Shown here piece by piece: positions 54,172 through 64,000 of a stretch of DNA of 64,000 nucleotides (its first letter is position 1; each line of letters starts with the position of its first letter). This DNA is from Scedosporium boydii (Eukaryota > Ascomycota > Sordariomycetes > Microascales > Microascaceae). Made by a program: the position numbers and the translations under genes. The stretch lies in assembly GCA_002221725.1 (NCBI GenBank), contig NJFT01000159.1:1-64000 (forward strand), in the 5' to 3' direction. The notes below the pieces were generated by a model that saw nothing but the letters and a program-made list of their open reading frames with translations, was not told the DNA's origin and ran no database searches.

Positions 54172-54783
54172 GGTGATTTGATTGTTGGGGAAGTCCGTAT
54201 CTGTGATGCACGACTCACAGATGGTATGTTTTGTTCTCCCCTTGGCCCAAAGGAATACTTAGTAGTCCTAGCTGGAGACTTAGTTTGAGGTCTACTGTTT
54301 TCAGCCGAAGGGAGGTTAAGTGTATTCAATATTCAGTCCTGCCAGTCGCTTAGATAGATAGCAATCTAGTGTTTACTATTAGAGTGCCATGCCAGGCACG
54401 GGTAGCTCTTCGCCTCCACATGCTCCACGAATAGACGAAAGAAGTGAAAAAGTACCAGAGCCATGCATGAAATTTTATCAGAGCTTGCCCTAGCTTTGAC
54501 TGTGGGGGACTTCTGCTTCTCTCCCCGACCGGCTCCACGGCAATCTCTATGCATTTGCGCGCCCCTCAATCTGTCCTGTTCGAAAAGCAGAATGCTGCAT
54601 AAGATAGGTCAGAATACGGGGTCTTAACACCCTCCCAAATCCAGCGGTTCCAGCAAAGGAGCGAATTCATCAGACCATTTCACATGCTGAGTATCCCCAG
54701 TCTTACCATCAACCCCTCACTCCTCTCTCTGCTCTCGCTCTCATCAAAATCCAACTCACCAACTCACCGAGATCATTCACAAA
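54172..54783. promoter_or_regulatory. divergent promoter region, hydrolase / cupin
   Basis: About 610 bases between divergent starts. The cupin side ends in a pyrimidine-rich leader (CTCTCTGCTCTCGCTCTCATC). Frames here are short and unsupported. No specific operator recognised. Confidence 0.4.
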
Positions 54784-55335
54784 ATGGCGTGTCAAGGCAA
54801 ACTCTCACATCCGAAACGCTTCATCACCACCACCGACAGCAACGGAAAAGCCATCTTGGACCATTCCATCCCCGCGGAAGCCCCCTTCTACACCCTCCCG
54901 GAAGGCAATGTCAACTTTGCCCAATGCTATGTCACGAACGGCTTCCCCACCCAAATTAACAACGGCGCCGACTTGGCAGTCTATGGCGACTTTATGAAGA
55001 GCCCGCCCGGTCTGACGGTGTCCAACGGGACGGTGCTCCGATACGTCGACTTTCCCCCAAGCTTTCTATGCCCGAGTCACGTTACTACCAGTTTGGATTA
55101 CGGCATTGTCATCGAAGGCGAGGTCGATCTCGTCCTGGACTCTGGGGAGGAGCAGCACATGAAGCGGGGTGATATTTGTATTCAGAGGGCGACGATGCAT
55201 GCGTGGAGGAACAGGAGCGAGACGGAGTGGGCGCGTATGTTGTTCGTTTTGCAGCCTGTGCAGCCCGTTGTTCAAGGTGGAAAGGAGCTCAAGGAGGATC
55301 TTGGCGATATGCAAGGCGTTAGGTCATCGACATAG
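54784..55335 (+). CDS. single-domain cupin protein
   Basis: Intronless, 183 aa. The conserved cupin core is in the C-terminal half: VDFPPSFLCPSHVTTSLDYG, IVIEGEVDLVLDSGEEQHMK, RGDICIQRATMHAWRNRSET and MLFVLQP. This small RmlC-like cupin type is common in fungal secondary-metabolite and catabolic clusters, where members act as isomerases, oxygenases or storage proteins. The first motif has a single His (PSHVTT) and the second THxHAW-like motif has His in MHAW; the metal-ligand set looks incomplete for a classical dioxygenase, so a non-oxidative role is possible. It is too short to be a bicupin gentisate or homogentisate dioxygenase. Confidence 0.85.
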   Translation: MACQGKLSHPKRFITTTDSNGKAILDHSIPAEAPFYTLPEGNVNFAQCYVTNGFPTQINNGADLAVYGDFMKSPPGLTVSNGTVLRYVDFPPSFLCPSHVTTSLDYGIVIEGEVDLVLDSGEEQHMKRGDICIQRATMHAWRNRSETEWARMLFVLQPVQPVVQGGKELKEDLGDMQGVRSST

Positions 55336-55562
55336 GCGCTGTCCATACGATGCGTGAGAAGCTGATCCAGATTGGTGAAGCTATAATATCAACACTGACA
55401 GATTCTGAATGGAAAGAAACCAAGCCACATTTTGAGTTCATCTCTATCGAACAATCGAATAAAACAAAAGCACAGAAGACAAAGAGGGCAGGAAAATTCG
55501 CTGAAAAACTAAATAGCCCTATTCATCTCATATATACCGAAGTGATAATTTGACGAAACATT

Positions 55563-55995
55563 CTAAAACTCGCCGCCGATGGGATACCTGAAAATACCCC
55601 TGGTGAATCTCCCGACCGTCCTCCTCCATTGCTTCGCCGCTGTCTGCATACCAATCGTTAGCTATGCCCTTTTGTCTCATTCTAGCTATTCCACTTTCAT
55701 GTTCACTTACCGCATTTATGAACACACCCGTGAACATCGCAATGATAAACGCTCGCTCGATTCCGCTCCTGTATACTCTAATCTGGCTGTGGTCGCGATT
55801 CTGATCGGCAGGCCGATACGGGGGTATCCTCCGTGCATTGGTCGGCCAGTCAGGCGGGTTCGACACGCGGGCAAGCCCTGCGCCGTTGGAGTTTGAAGAA
55901 GAGGGTTCCGCGGCGCCAGAGTGGTGAAGTTGGTAATCTTGTAGAATTGTCCGCGCTGTCCGCGTTTGGGTGATTGTTTCGGTGATGGACGACAT
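55563..55995 (-). CDS. small single-pass membrane protein (121 aa)
   Basis: Exon 1 55995-55711 and exon 2 55643-55563 join through a consensus GTAAGT donor, a GCTAAC branch site and a TATGCAG acceptor. The polar N-terminus (MSSITETITQTRTARTILQD, then a Ser/Asn stretch) contains PPDWPTNARRIPPYRPADQN. A hydrophobic segment (RAFIIAMFTGVFINATAA) follows, then a basic C-terminus (KQWRRTVGRFTRGIFRYPIG). The splice evidence is good and the frame is clean, so I treat it as real although no family is recognised. It could be a small organelle membrane protein. Confidence 0.55.
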
Positions 55996-56549
55996 GATGG
56001 CGATGCCTTGTTGTGAGAGACGAACCCTCAATGCAAGACCAAAAATGTCTGAGGCGAGGGTGAATTTCAGGGAGTTTTAGCGGGATCTGTGCTTGCTTGC
56101 GATTGGCGCGCTCAATAATAGAAGAAGCCACCATATTCCTGACTCCTATGACTGACCGGATCCCCCTCATCCGATGCAATGTGCGTGTCGGGATGTGGGC
56201 GAGCCCTGGTCGACGGGCCAGAGCTAGCGATCGGGATGTGGGCAAAGTGTCTGGAGGGCGCAGTACCATGCATGCCGGCGAGTTTACTAGGTAACGTTGT
56301 AACAGTGAATGTTTGGTTCTGTCTTCGCTTTATCGTCAGACCATGACGGCTGTGGAGTGTGGACCGTATCTCATGGCGAAGCGAGCCGCTGACCGTGATA
56401 AAGCCCAATATTATTCCCAACCATTCTAGTCCGCGTGTGGCCTTGGGGGCACTGACCAAACCTCAATTCGCATCATTCCAACGGATCTCATCTACCTTTC
56501 CTCTCTCGTCGCCGAAGTCAAGTTCCCATCCAGCAGCACCGTCACCGCC

Positions 56550-58272
56550 ATGCCGAAGCCCTTTAGCAAAATCAGATCCGCTGCCATCGATGGCAGACTC
56601 CATAACCCCATCTATCGGAAAATCCAGCTAAAGAGTCTCCATGACACTCTATCCCAAAGCCTCGGCGAGCTGCAAAGGATAATCGCCAGGGATACTGGCC
56701 ACAGCCCCGCCGAGGTCAAGCTTGAGTGCTGGCTTGCTCTGCGCTGCATTTCCGAGGCCTACACTGCGATCGATCCTGCCAAGGCCCTGGAGGATGAATA
56801 CGCTATCGCGTCGCGAAGGGATGCCGATGACGCTCAAGAGCCCGTGGGAATCATCGTGATTGAACCGGCGACGTATACTTTCTTTTACTCGCTCGTTAGT
56901 GCGCTCGTGCCTGCACTGGCTGCGGGCAATTGCGTTCTTATCCAAGTAACCATATCTCATGCTCTAGGAACAAAATTCATCCCGAGAATTAACTGACTGA
57001 TGAAATCAGGTCGAACAATCCATGCTCGAGACACCAACATTTGTTTTGAAACTTATCCAAGACGCCCTAGATCACGACATTCTCTACATCTCGAGGACTA
57101 AAGTCAACACTGCCGATCTCGCCCACCGACACCTTAAAGTCCTCCAAAACGGCTCCCCAGAGACCACCCCTCTCGCCAACGAATTAGTGTCGCGACCAAA
57201 TGCCCTCGTGGCCGCCATCGTCGAGCGCGATGCTGACATCCAAGAAGCCGCCAAGGCCCTCGTTATGATGCGCTTCAGTCTCCGCGGAAAGTCGCCCTAC
57301 GCGCCCGACATCGTGCTCGTTAACGAGTGGGTGAAGAAGGAGTTTTTGATGGCTGTTACGCAGCACTCTATCCGGTTCATGTCTGATGCGGGTGAGAGTG
57401 GTACGAACTCAAGGAAGTTTGAGAGTCAGGGCCTGCTCGATGAGATTGTCAAGGAGGGTTTTGCGAATGTGCTATCTGCCGGGCATGAAGGAATTATACT
57501 GGATATTGGGAATAGGTGAGCAAGAGCAAAACTGGGCGTCGCTTTCATTGCCGCCTCCCTCAATTGCTCACAAGAGGAACAGAAAATCGTTCTTGACGCA
57601 GCGCAAGCTGCGGGAAAGATGCTTCAGCGTGCTCGCCGTGACGAGCATGGATGATGCTATTGATGTATCTAAGAGGTAAGCTATAAATCCCGGCGATATT
57701 AAGACAGACATGTTCATTGGCTAACTGCATCGACTTCTAGGCTAGGGCGCCTTTCGGCGGCATACATTTTCACATCTCCCACCGCGGCCAAGTACATTTG
57801 CCAATTCGTCGACTCTGATCTCAGTTTTGTAAACCATGTCCCCGCAAACCTACTTTGTAAGCCCACGAGAACATCCAACTCTAATCATAAAGGCACATCG
57901 CTAATTCCTACTTTCGTAGTTGGACCAGTAGCGCCAGAAAACAAGCTTTTGGACTTCTCCCATGGTTCTCGATATCCTCAGGTGCTCTTTACTGTGCCTA
58001 AGCCTCAGTACATCACCAAGCCAGCATTGATCTCACGAATCGAGGCTTTGCTGACCGGTGCGGCTTCTCAGCAACTTCACAAGCTTGACGCTGAGGCGAC
58101 CATGGCCTTGCCAGAAATGAAGCGGGCTGAGAGGGCGAATGGCATCGGCTTTTTCCAGCAGGGTGTCGTCACCGGAGGGATCGTCTTGTTGACTGCCATC
58201 GTCTCCGCGACGGGCGGGTTGTGCTATTGCTTGGTCAAGTATGCTTGGCCGGTTGTCTGGAGGACTCTGTAA
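56550..58272 (+). CDS. ALDH-fold protein without catalytic cysteine, C-terminal membrane anchor
   Basis: Exons 56550-56945, 57010-57515, about 57577-57675, 57741-57856 and 57920-58272 give about 489 aa. The frame is open upstream of the Met at 56550 and reads IRIIPTDLIYLSSLVAEVKF, which looks like true N-terminal protein, so an upstream start exon may be missing. The aldehyde dehydrogenase fold is clear: ARSVA-type helix, EPVGIIVIEPATYTFFYSLV, ALVPALAAGNCVLIQ, and a NAD-site remnant. The active-site stretch reads SLRGKSPYAPDIVLVNEWVK; the canonical Gly-Gln-x-Cys is changed so that Pro stands where the nucleophilic Cys belongs. The C-terminus has a transmembrane helix (GIVLLTAIVSATGGLCYCLV). 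Probably a membrane-anchored pseudoenzyme. Confidence 0.78.
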
Positions 58273-58615
58273 ACTTAAAGCATCTGTTTGGGTTCATCTG
58301 TTTCCTTTACCAAGTCACTTAATAAACGACAAACACGTGACACTAGAAGATTCAGACCAGACGTTTAAATGTAGTCGCGCCCTCGTGCTCTTGCTTCAGC
58401 TGGCTTCGTGATTGATAACCAGCATCGAGTAACTGAATCACTTATCTATTGATACAGCATGCGCTCCTTCCAAGTTGTAGGAGGTGTGCTTGTGATTTAC
58501 TCCGCTAAGTCCTCCTTCCATTTCAGCTTCTCGGTGAACTAACTGACTTGGTCTCTTTGGCGCTTCCCTCATATATCCCGGCGCCCACGTATCGCCTAAG
58601 CACGGCCTCTTGGAG
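58273..58615. other. intergenic
   Basis: About 340 bases between the ALDH-like gene and the kinase pseudogene; no feature recognised. Confidence 0.4.
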
Positions 58616-60290
58616 ATGGCGGGGACATCAACTACAAAGAAGCTACCGATTATTTACAAAAGATGGCTACCTCGTGTACCAGCTCTTCGGAGCCGGCCGT
58701 TTTCAACATCCTCGCCCGAGACAATAGCTCGCCTGATACATGAACCCATCGAGGAGGAGCTGCTTTCGGGTGATCGCTTGAAATATTTCCATCCAACCCG
58801 GCCTGGAGAAATATTAGACGGTAGATACAGGACAATTGCCAAGCTCGGCTTTGGCACAGGGTCTACAGTTTGGCTCGCGGAGAATCTTAAGTTGTAGGTT
58901 ATAAACCTCTTGTCCAGTTGTTGGCTTTATGCGGTCTCCTAACATCTATGCTAGTATGCGGCAGAGGGACTCGGGTCCTCGCTATGTCAGTATCAAAATT
59001 CCTGGTCTTGATACGGACGCATCTGGCGAGGCTACGTACGTAAGGGTTATCGAAGCTGCCAACCCATCCCATCCATCCGCCTTCCAGGCGACCAGTTTCA
59101 GTTAAAGGGGCCTCGGGGAACACATATTTGCCTCGTTTATGAAGTCATGAGGGAGACTCTATTCGATTTTCAGCGTAGAATGCTGCGAGAAAGACTGGCA
59201 ATGCCGTTGTTTAAGCCTTGGATCTTTCTGCTCCTCCAAGCCCTGGATTATTTGCACACCGAGTGTCATATCATCCATACAGGTAATATCATCGATTCTT
59301 CGAACTACTATGCCGCTCGGATGATTCCACAGCTAAATATGAAACCCCCATGCCCTAGATATCAAAGACGACAATATCATGGTGACGATTGAAAATGATG
59401 CTGTCTTGTCCGACTTTGTCCACTCTTACGAGGCAAATCCTCAGCCTAGGCACATTCGCGCCCAAGATGGCCGTGTGGTTTATCTCTCCCAAAATGACTT
59501 TGGCCCTTTTCTCAACTTACGAAACGCCCTCTTACCACAGTTGGCTGATTTTAATTCAAGCTTCCCTGGATTAGTCGACGATCGTGACCACCTTTCTCCA
59601 ATTCAATCTCATCGGTACCGAGCCCCAGAGGTATTTCTCGGCTGCCCGTGGTCATATAGTGTGGATATCTGGAACCTCGGCCTCCTGGTAAACCCTTCTT
59701 ACCCTTTCCTGCCCGTCAGTTCAAGAACTAATTCCGTCCACGGATGTGGAATTTTCTGGAAGATGTCAGCCTTTTTAGGCCTGCCGGCGATGACGGCGAA
59801 TATGATGCTCACGTTCATCTAGCCCAGATGGTGTCTCTCCTCGGAGATCGGCCCGAGGAAGTCATCGAGAGAGAAAGAAGGTAGCGCAACGCTAAGCTAC
59901 GGACACCATTCATAAACCGACGGGGCAATAAATGCAAGACAATGAACGAGTACTGGGGTGGCCCCTTTTTCGATGACGATAGTAAGTTGTGCAGGACGTT
60001 CATAATGAAAGAGATGACAGAGAAAACTGACGTGTTGCCTTGCTACAGACCAAATACTTCGCAAAGATCTTCTGGGCGGGAGGAAATTGGCAGGTACGGT
60101 GACGGAGCTAACTGGCGATCCAAAGGAGGTATTTCTCGACTTTGCATCTTCCATGCTCCAGTGGTTACCCGAGAAAAGAAAGACTGCCAAAGAGTTGTTG
60201 GAGCATCCCTTTCTAGAGTCTGTGCGGAAAGAGCGTGAACGATACCTGCAAGATCCAGATGGATATCTGCAAGGTCTAAAACGAGGTTGA
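58616..60290 (+). pseudogene. SRPK-like protein kinase, pseudogene
   Basis: The fungal SR-protein-kinase-like fold can be followed from ATG 58616: EEELLSGDRLKYFHPTRPGE, glycine loop KLGFGTGSTVWLAENL, RYVSIKI (lysine), VRVIEAANPSHPS, then LKGPRGTHICLVYEVMRETL in a different frame with no usable intron between (frameshift near 59085-59105). Further on, splicing restores HTDIKDDNIMVTIENDAVLS and SDFV, YLSQNDFGPFLNLRNALLPQ, RYRAPEVFLGCPWSYSVDIW and NFLEDVSLFRPAGDDGEYDA. At 59882-59884 an in-frame TAG stands where homologues have a Trp codon (ERERR-stop-RNAKLRTPFINRRGNK), after which the frame continues to MNEYWGGPFFDDD and a final exon ending FLESVRKERERYLQDPDGYL. Two independent lesions make it a pseudogene. 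Confidence 0.78.
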
Positions 60291-60604
60291 ATGGACGAGG
60301 CTAATATTTCTACTTCCCTTCATAAGAAGTCGAAATTGCGACGGCTTGGCTCAGTTCACGTCGCTGTCTGTCACTATCCAACAAGAATAATATTGTTAAA
60401 GATGAACATTTGTGGCAATTGTACTTTACCCAGTGAACTTGGATGAGAACCGTGACTGATCCGTGCATGCAACCTATGGCTCGCTGGACCTCATATCCTG
60501 TGCATCATCGCAGAAATACCAGCTTTCAGAGATGGTACTAACCCGGGCGCTCATTTATTTTCATTCTCCCTTATCCAAACCTCGTTACATTTCCATGGAT
60601 GGAC
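60291..60604. other. intergenic between two relics
   Basis: About 310 bases; no feature recognised. Confidence 0.4.
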
Positions 60605-61742
60605 TTAAACTTCGGTAATAGGAATGCCCATCCGCTGGGATACAATGTTAATGACGCTATCAGCCGTGACGATATTGGTGACAGTTGGCCTACTGACAGC
60701 AGCGTTCCACATTTCCATCATTCGAATAGCCATCTTCTGCGAGGGAATGACACCATACTTCAAACTAGCAGCCTTGATGCGGTCGCCATTATCCTCAGCA
60801 TAATTCAAGCGTTTTCCCAATTCATCAAGCTTCGCCTTAGCAAAGCTGAGTTCCTCGTGGCGCTTCCTTTCCCGCTGTTGCTCCCTTATGAGCGCCTCCC
60901 TCTCGTCCCAGACATTGCTCGCATGCATTCGTGCCTGTGCGAGGAGGAGCCGAGAATCCTCGTCCGTTTCCTTCTTTAGGGCGTTGATGTCAATGTAAAG
61001 CTGGCAGAGCTTGTGCATTAGAGCCTCAATGATTTCCGGTTGAGATCTATGAGCGATCTGAACGGCTGCAGCAGCCTCACCAATAAGGTCTATAGCTGAA
61101 GCGGGTAGGTTACGAACAGAATACCTAGCGGAGAGAGTTGCAGAGGTTCTTAGAGCACTGTCGAGAATTGTCACACCATGGTCCTGCTCCTACTTCTCCT
61201 TACGACTTCGGAGAATGGTGATAGTCTCAGGAATAGATAGCTCCTTGATCATTATCTGATGGAAACACTGCTCGAATGGGGCCCCATCTGTCCCAATACA
61301 ATCGTTATACTGAGAAGCGGTAGTAGTGCCAATACAATAGAGTTGGCTGCAGCCGAGTATGGACCAGAGGAGGTGAGTGGCATCCACGTCGCTAGCTCCT
61401 ATCAGAAGGTCGATCTCCTCGACACAAAGAATAATAGTCCCCGGAGATTGCGTGATGTTATTCAGCACACGCTTCAGTCGCCCTTCGACTTCTCCCCGCT
61501 CAGTATTGGCGATAAGAGCGCTGATATCGAGAGACAGGAGCTGGCAGTTCATGAGGTGGTCCGGGACATTGCCGACTGCAATGCGTTGAGCAAGGCCCCT
61601 GATGATGGTGCCGTTCGTGACCCGAAATTCGGCCATGTGCCATCAAACTTTCGGCTATATCTCTTCTAGGCCGATCCCGAACGAAGGGCGGGCCTTTAGG
61701 ACGAGTGTACTTTGTTGAGTAGCGGGAGACTGAAGTCTCCAA
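60605..61742 (-). pseudogene. Hsp104/ClpB-type AAA+ disaggregase relic
   Basis: Minus-strand frames line up with the first ATPase and middle domain of ClpB/Hsp104. A degraded linker at about 61742-61640 (RYSTKYTRPKGPPFVRDRPR) precedes GLAQRIAVGNVPDHLMNCQL, LSLDISALIANTERGEVEGR, TIILCVEEIDLLIGASDVDA, CIGTTTASQYND and IMIKELSIPETITILRSRKE. A TAG stop at 61190-61192 occupies a position usually Tyr. The frame continues HGVTILDSALRTSATLSARY, then the coiled-coil middle domain (KKETDEDSRLLLAQARMHAS) and GIPITEV, where a stop removes the second ATPase entirely. Walker A is not recognisable and the N-terminal domain is missing. A full gene is about 900 residues; this is a dead fragment. Confidence 0.8.
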
Positions 61743-61786
61743 AATGACCTAACATAATCGATTCCCGGCTGTGTCTGGCCTAGCTT

Positions 61787-64000
61787 CTATTCGACGTAGA
61801 GCCGGAGGCCACACTGCACCGTTAGGTGGACAAAGTCGATTGGAGGCTCTGGCGGCTCAGTGGGCCAGCGTACCGTGTCTTGAATCGACGGACTAGTTTT
61901 TCGAGTGGTCCGGGGAAAGAAGCGAGCCATGTATTTGGCCAGTTCATCCAGCAAGGCCACCTGTGAGGCCCCTTTCGCCTCCGCCAGAGACGCAAACTCA
62001 AGAATCCAAAAATGGCATTCCAAGTCTCGCCCGGCACACGGACGCTAAAGTCGTAATGGACACATTTGAGTTGGTGAAGGTAGGATCGAGCAAGGGCGAG
62101 ATGTGGGTCAAAATTAGGATCTGTGGCCGCGGAGATTTCTTGCCAAATATCGTCCTGGTTAAGGAAATCTTTGACCGTTCTGTGAAGATATTCAACTTCG
62201 GCATTCGCCAGCAGATCCCCATATTCGGGCGGGAGCTGGCTATAATCTCTCAGGACTACCATGTCACTTTCCCCGGTGCTCGCCGGAGGAGCAGAAGACC
62301 TTCGCAGAATGCCCTCAGCCGCATCTGCCCGTCCTGCAACAACGTCGCCGGGATCCAAATAATCTCGACAGGGATGTAACAGGGCGTCCGCTTTGACCCA
62401 AATAGCTCCCGTCTCGAGGAGGCCCTTGCACCGGCTGTCGAGACGACGTCTCATATTAAGGGCGCGGTAGAATCTCTGTCTTGGGAAGAAGAGGGATGGC
62501 TCGACGCGCTGCCGGATAGCAAGCTCCGCATCTTCTTCGTCCGCGAGAGACAAGCAAAGGAGAGATAAGGGGGATGGAGAGGCTTTCACCATTTGAAAGA
62601 GCGCGGACGCCTGTTTTATGAAGCGGCGATCGAAATTATGCAGTATCGTTCGAAATAAGTCGTCGAGCCCGGGTGGCAGTGAATCTAGCCGCCTCTGGAG
62701 GTCCGGTAGCCTGTCTCCGTCTCTTAGCCCTTCCATCAGAGACCGAACAACAAGGACCATCCGTAAGAAGACTCCCGAAGCTTTCTCGGACACACTCTGG
62801 ATCAGGAATTCGCTAGCTATTTCGTCCATCATCCGGAGTTCTTTGAACGCAGCACTCGAGCTCAATTCCGAATCGACAAACAACTTGATGTCGTGGAAAG
62901 TGAGGTCTTGCAGCATGAGGTGCGGTTTCGAATTAAACTCGTCCTCGAATATCATCCAGGGTCGGCTTGAAATGCAAAATTTGAGGTTAGGATATTCGGC
63001 GACACTTCGAATAAAGGAAATCAAGCTCGATTTGTCACCTTCAAGTTCGTCAGGCCGTCAATAAAGAAACAGAATATCACGGTCGTCCCCTGGGTCTCCA
63101 GCAAGAACCGAAAGGCATTTTGAAGCTCGGTTAAAGTCCAATGGGTATCCCGATCCCTGGAAAGCGCAAATGAAGTCCAAAACTGGATGAAGTCCTCGGG
63201 ACCCTGCGCTTTGAGCATACTTAACGCCTGATAGAGCAATGTCCGCAGGAGACCGTCCTGAGGATGTTGCAGATTCTCACTCCCTGCTAACCAGAAGTAG
63301 AAAGATGCGACAATGAGAGGAGTTCCGTTCGCCCAGGCCTCTAAATGGCGCCTTGTCCGTAAGTCGTGTATTATGTGTTTCATGAGAGTGCTTTTCCCTG
63401 ATCCCGCCTTGCCAGTGATCCAATACAGGCTGCTATCGTTGCTCTCAAGCCATCGTTGAAATTCGTGCCGGTGTTTCGATTCCGGCCCAGCGGCGCCATA
63501 TACCCACTCGAACGTTTTGCGATACGCCTCGGTTACTCGGCCTTCACGAATGGAGATCGCTGAAAACTTCAAGTCGCGGAGAAGCTGATCAAAGATGCTC
63601 TGATCAAAGATGCTGTTGGTGACATCCGTTTTTGACGACCGCGGCATCTTGACTTGTCCCAATCCATTGGCTATGGGACACATGATTTCGGGGGCCTCCT
63701 GGAGCGGTTTGAGTGCAAGATTAAGGTTGTCTTGCCAGTACTTCAGAGATTTGACCTGTTCCAGAATTTGGTCCCCGATCCCTGGTGATTCAGACCATAT
63801 ACGACTCCCTTGTATTTGCTTCGAGATCGGTTGACTGGCAAGGTGCTTCATATCCTCTCTGAAAAGAAGGAAGGGGAAAGAAAGGTTACAAGTAAGCCCG
63901 GAAAACATTGGTGTTAACTTTGACACAATTTACCTCAAGTCGAGAAGCACAACGTACACTAACTCCTCCCTGACATCGCGTATCTTTTGCTGGAGGGTCT
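61787..64000 (-). pseudogene. NACHT-type NLR with frameshifts (5' end outside window)
   Basis: From the right edge the first visible exon (64000 to about 63942) reads LQQKIRDVREELVYVVLLDL, spliced to REDMKHLASQPISKQIQGSR. Then come REGRVTEAYRKTFEWVYGAA, SSLYWITGKAGSGKSTLMKH (Walker A near 63395-63425), and TVIFCFFIDGL. At about 63051 one base is missing: the frame reads TNLKVTNRA-stop, whereas the +1 frame reads DELEGDKSSLISFIRSVAEY, the normal Walker B continuation. The chain goes on through FCISSRPWMIFEDEFNSK, VDFVHRTV-like HRTVKDFLNQDDIWQE and ends after a second frame change near 62025 (FWILEFASLAEAKGASQVAL). Both shifts make it a pseudogene unless the assembly has indels. Confidence 0.78.

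Noticed and set aside
54784..55335. Cupin as a gentisate or homogentisate dioxygenase
   Set aside because: Single domain of 183 residues with an incomplete metal-ligand set; those enzymes are about twice as long.
1..64000. CRISPR arrays, bacterial-type operons, riboswitches
   Set aside because: No regularly spaced repeats or Shine-Dalgarno organisation; the intron-rich architecture is fungal.

Overview
The window is nuclear DNA of a filamentous ascomycete (Pezizomycotina). Short GT-AG introns with CTAAC-type branch sites interrupt most genes. The families present are also typical of these fungi: NACHT-type NLR proteins, Zn2Cys6 regulators, RTA1-like membrane proteins, DUF3632, LaeA-like methyltransferases, a tannase and SRPK-like kinases. 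I cannot name the species. Exon models were built by hand from splice signals and reading frame, and for most genes the exon lengths sum to a whole number of codons.

Left edge (1-2.4 kb): the N-terminus of a pogo/Fot1-type transposase, and just beyond it an NLR-ankyrin gene whose 5' exon appears cut by that element and whose ankyrin array stops abruptly.

Mostly intact genes (2.7-23 kb): a conserved fungal hypothetical, a protein with two ubiquitin-like domains in tandem, DUF3632, RTA1-like, a Zn2Cys6 regulator, a secreted lactonase-fold protein, a hotdog thioesterase with an apparent one-nucleotide exon, a secreted tannase, a Cys-rich hypothetical, a CDF metal transporter, tRNA-Gln with an intron, and a LaeA-like methyltransferase.

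Gene-poor, partly decayed stretch (23-37 kb): a broken NLR, a possible nuclease-like hypothetical, a small hypothetical gene, an AT-rich relic and an O-methyltransferase with a long acidic tail, followed by about 3.8 kb without a convincing gene.

Candidate catabolic cluster (37-58 kb): a regulator with two C2H2 fingers plus a Zn2Cys6 cluster, a LigB-type extradiol dioxygenase, a large intact NACHT-TPR protein, a CocE/S15-type hydrolase, a flavin monooxygenase fused to an acetoacetate-decarboxylase-like domain, a fumarylacetoacetase-family hydrolase, a small cupin, a small membrane protein, and an ALDH-fold protein lacking the catalytic cysteine. Three gene pairs are divergent. The enzymes could hydroxylate, decarboxylate and cleave an aromatic ring and then hydrolyse the product. 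This is the best candidate for an undescribed system; pathway order and substrate are inference.

Right edge (58.6-64 kb): pseudogenes side by side. These are an SRPK-like kinase with an in-frame stop and a frameshift, an Hsp104/ClpB relic with an in-frame stop and a lost C-terminal half, and an NLR with frameshifts, one of them in Walker B, that runs off the window.
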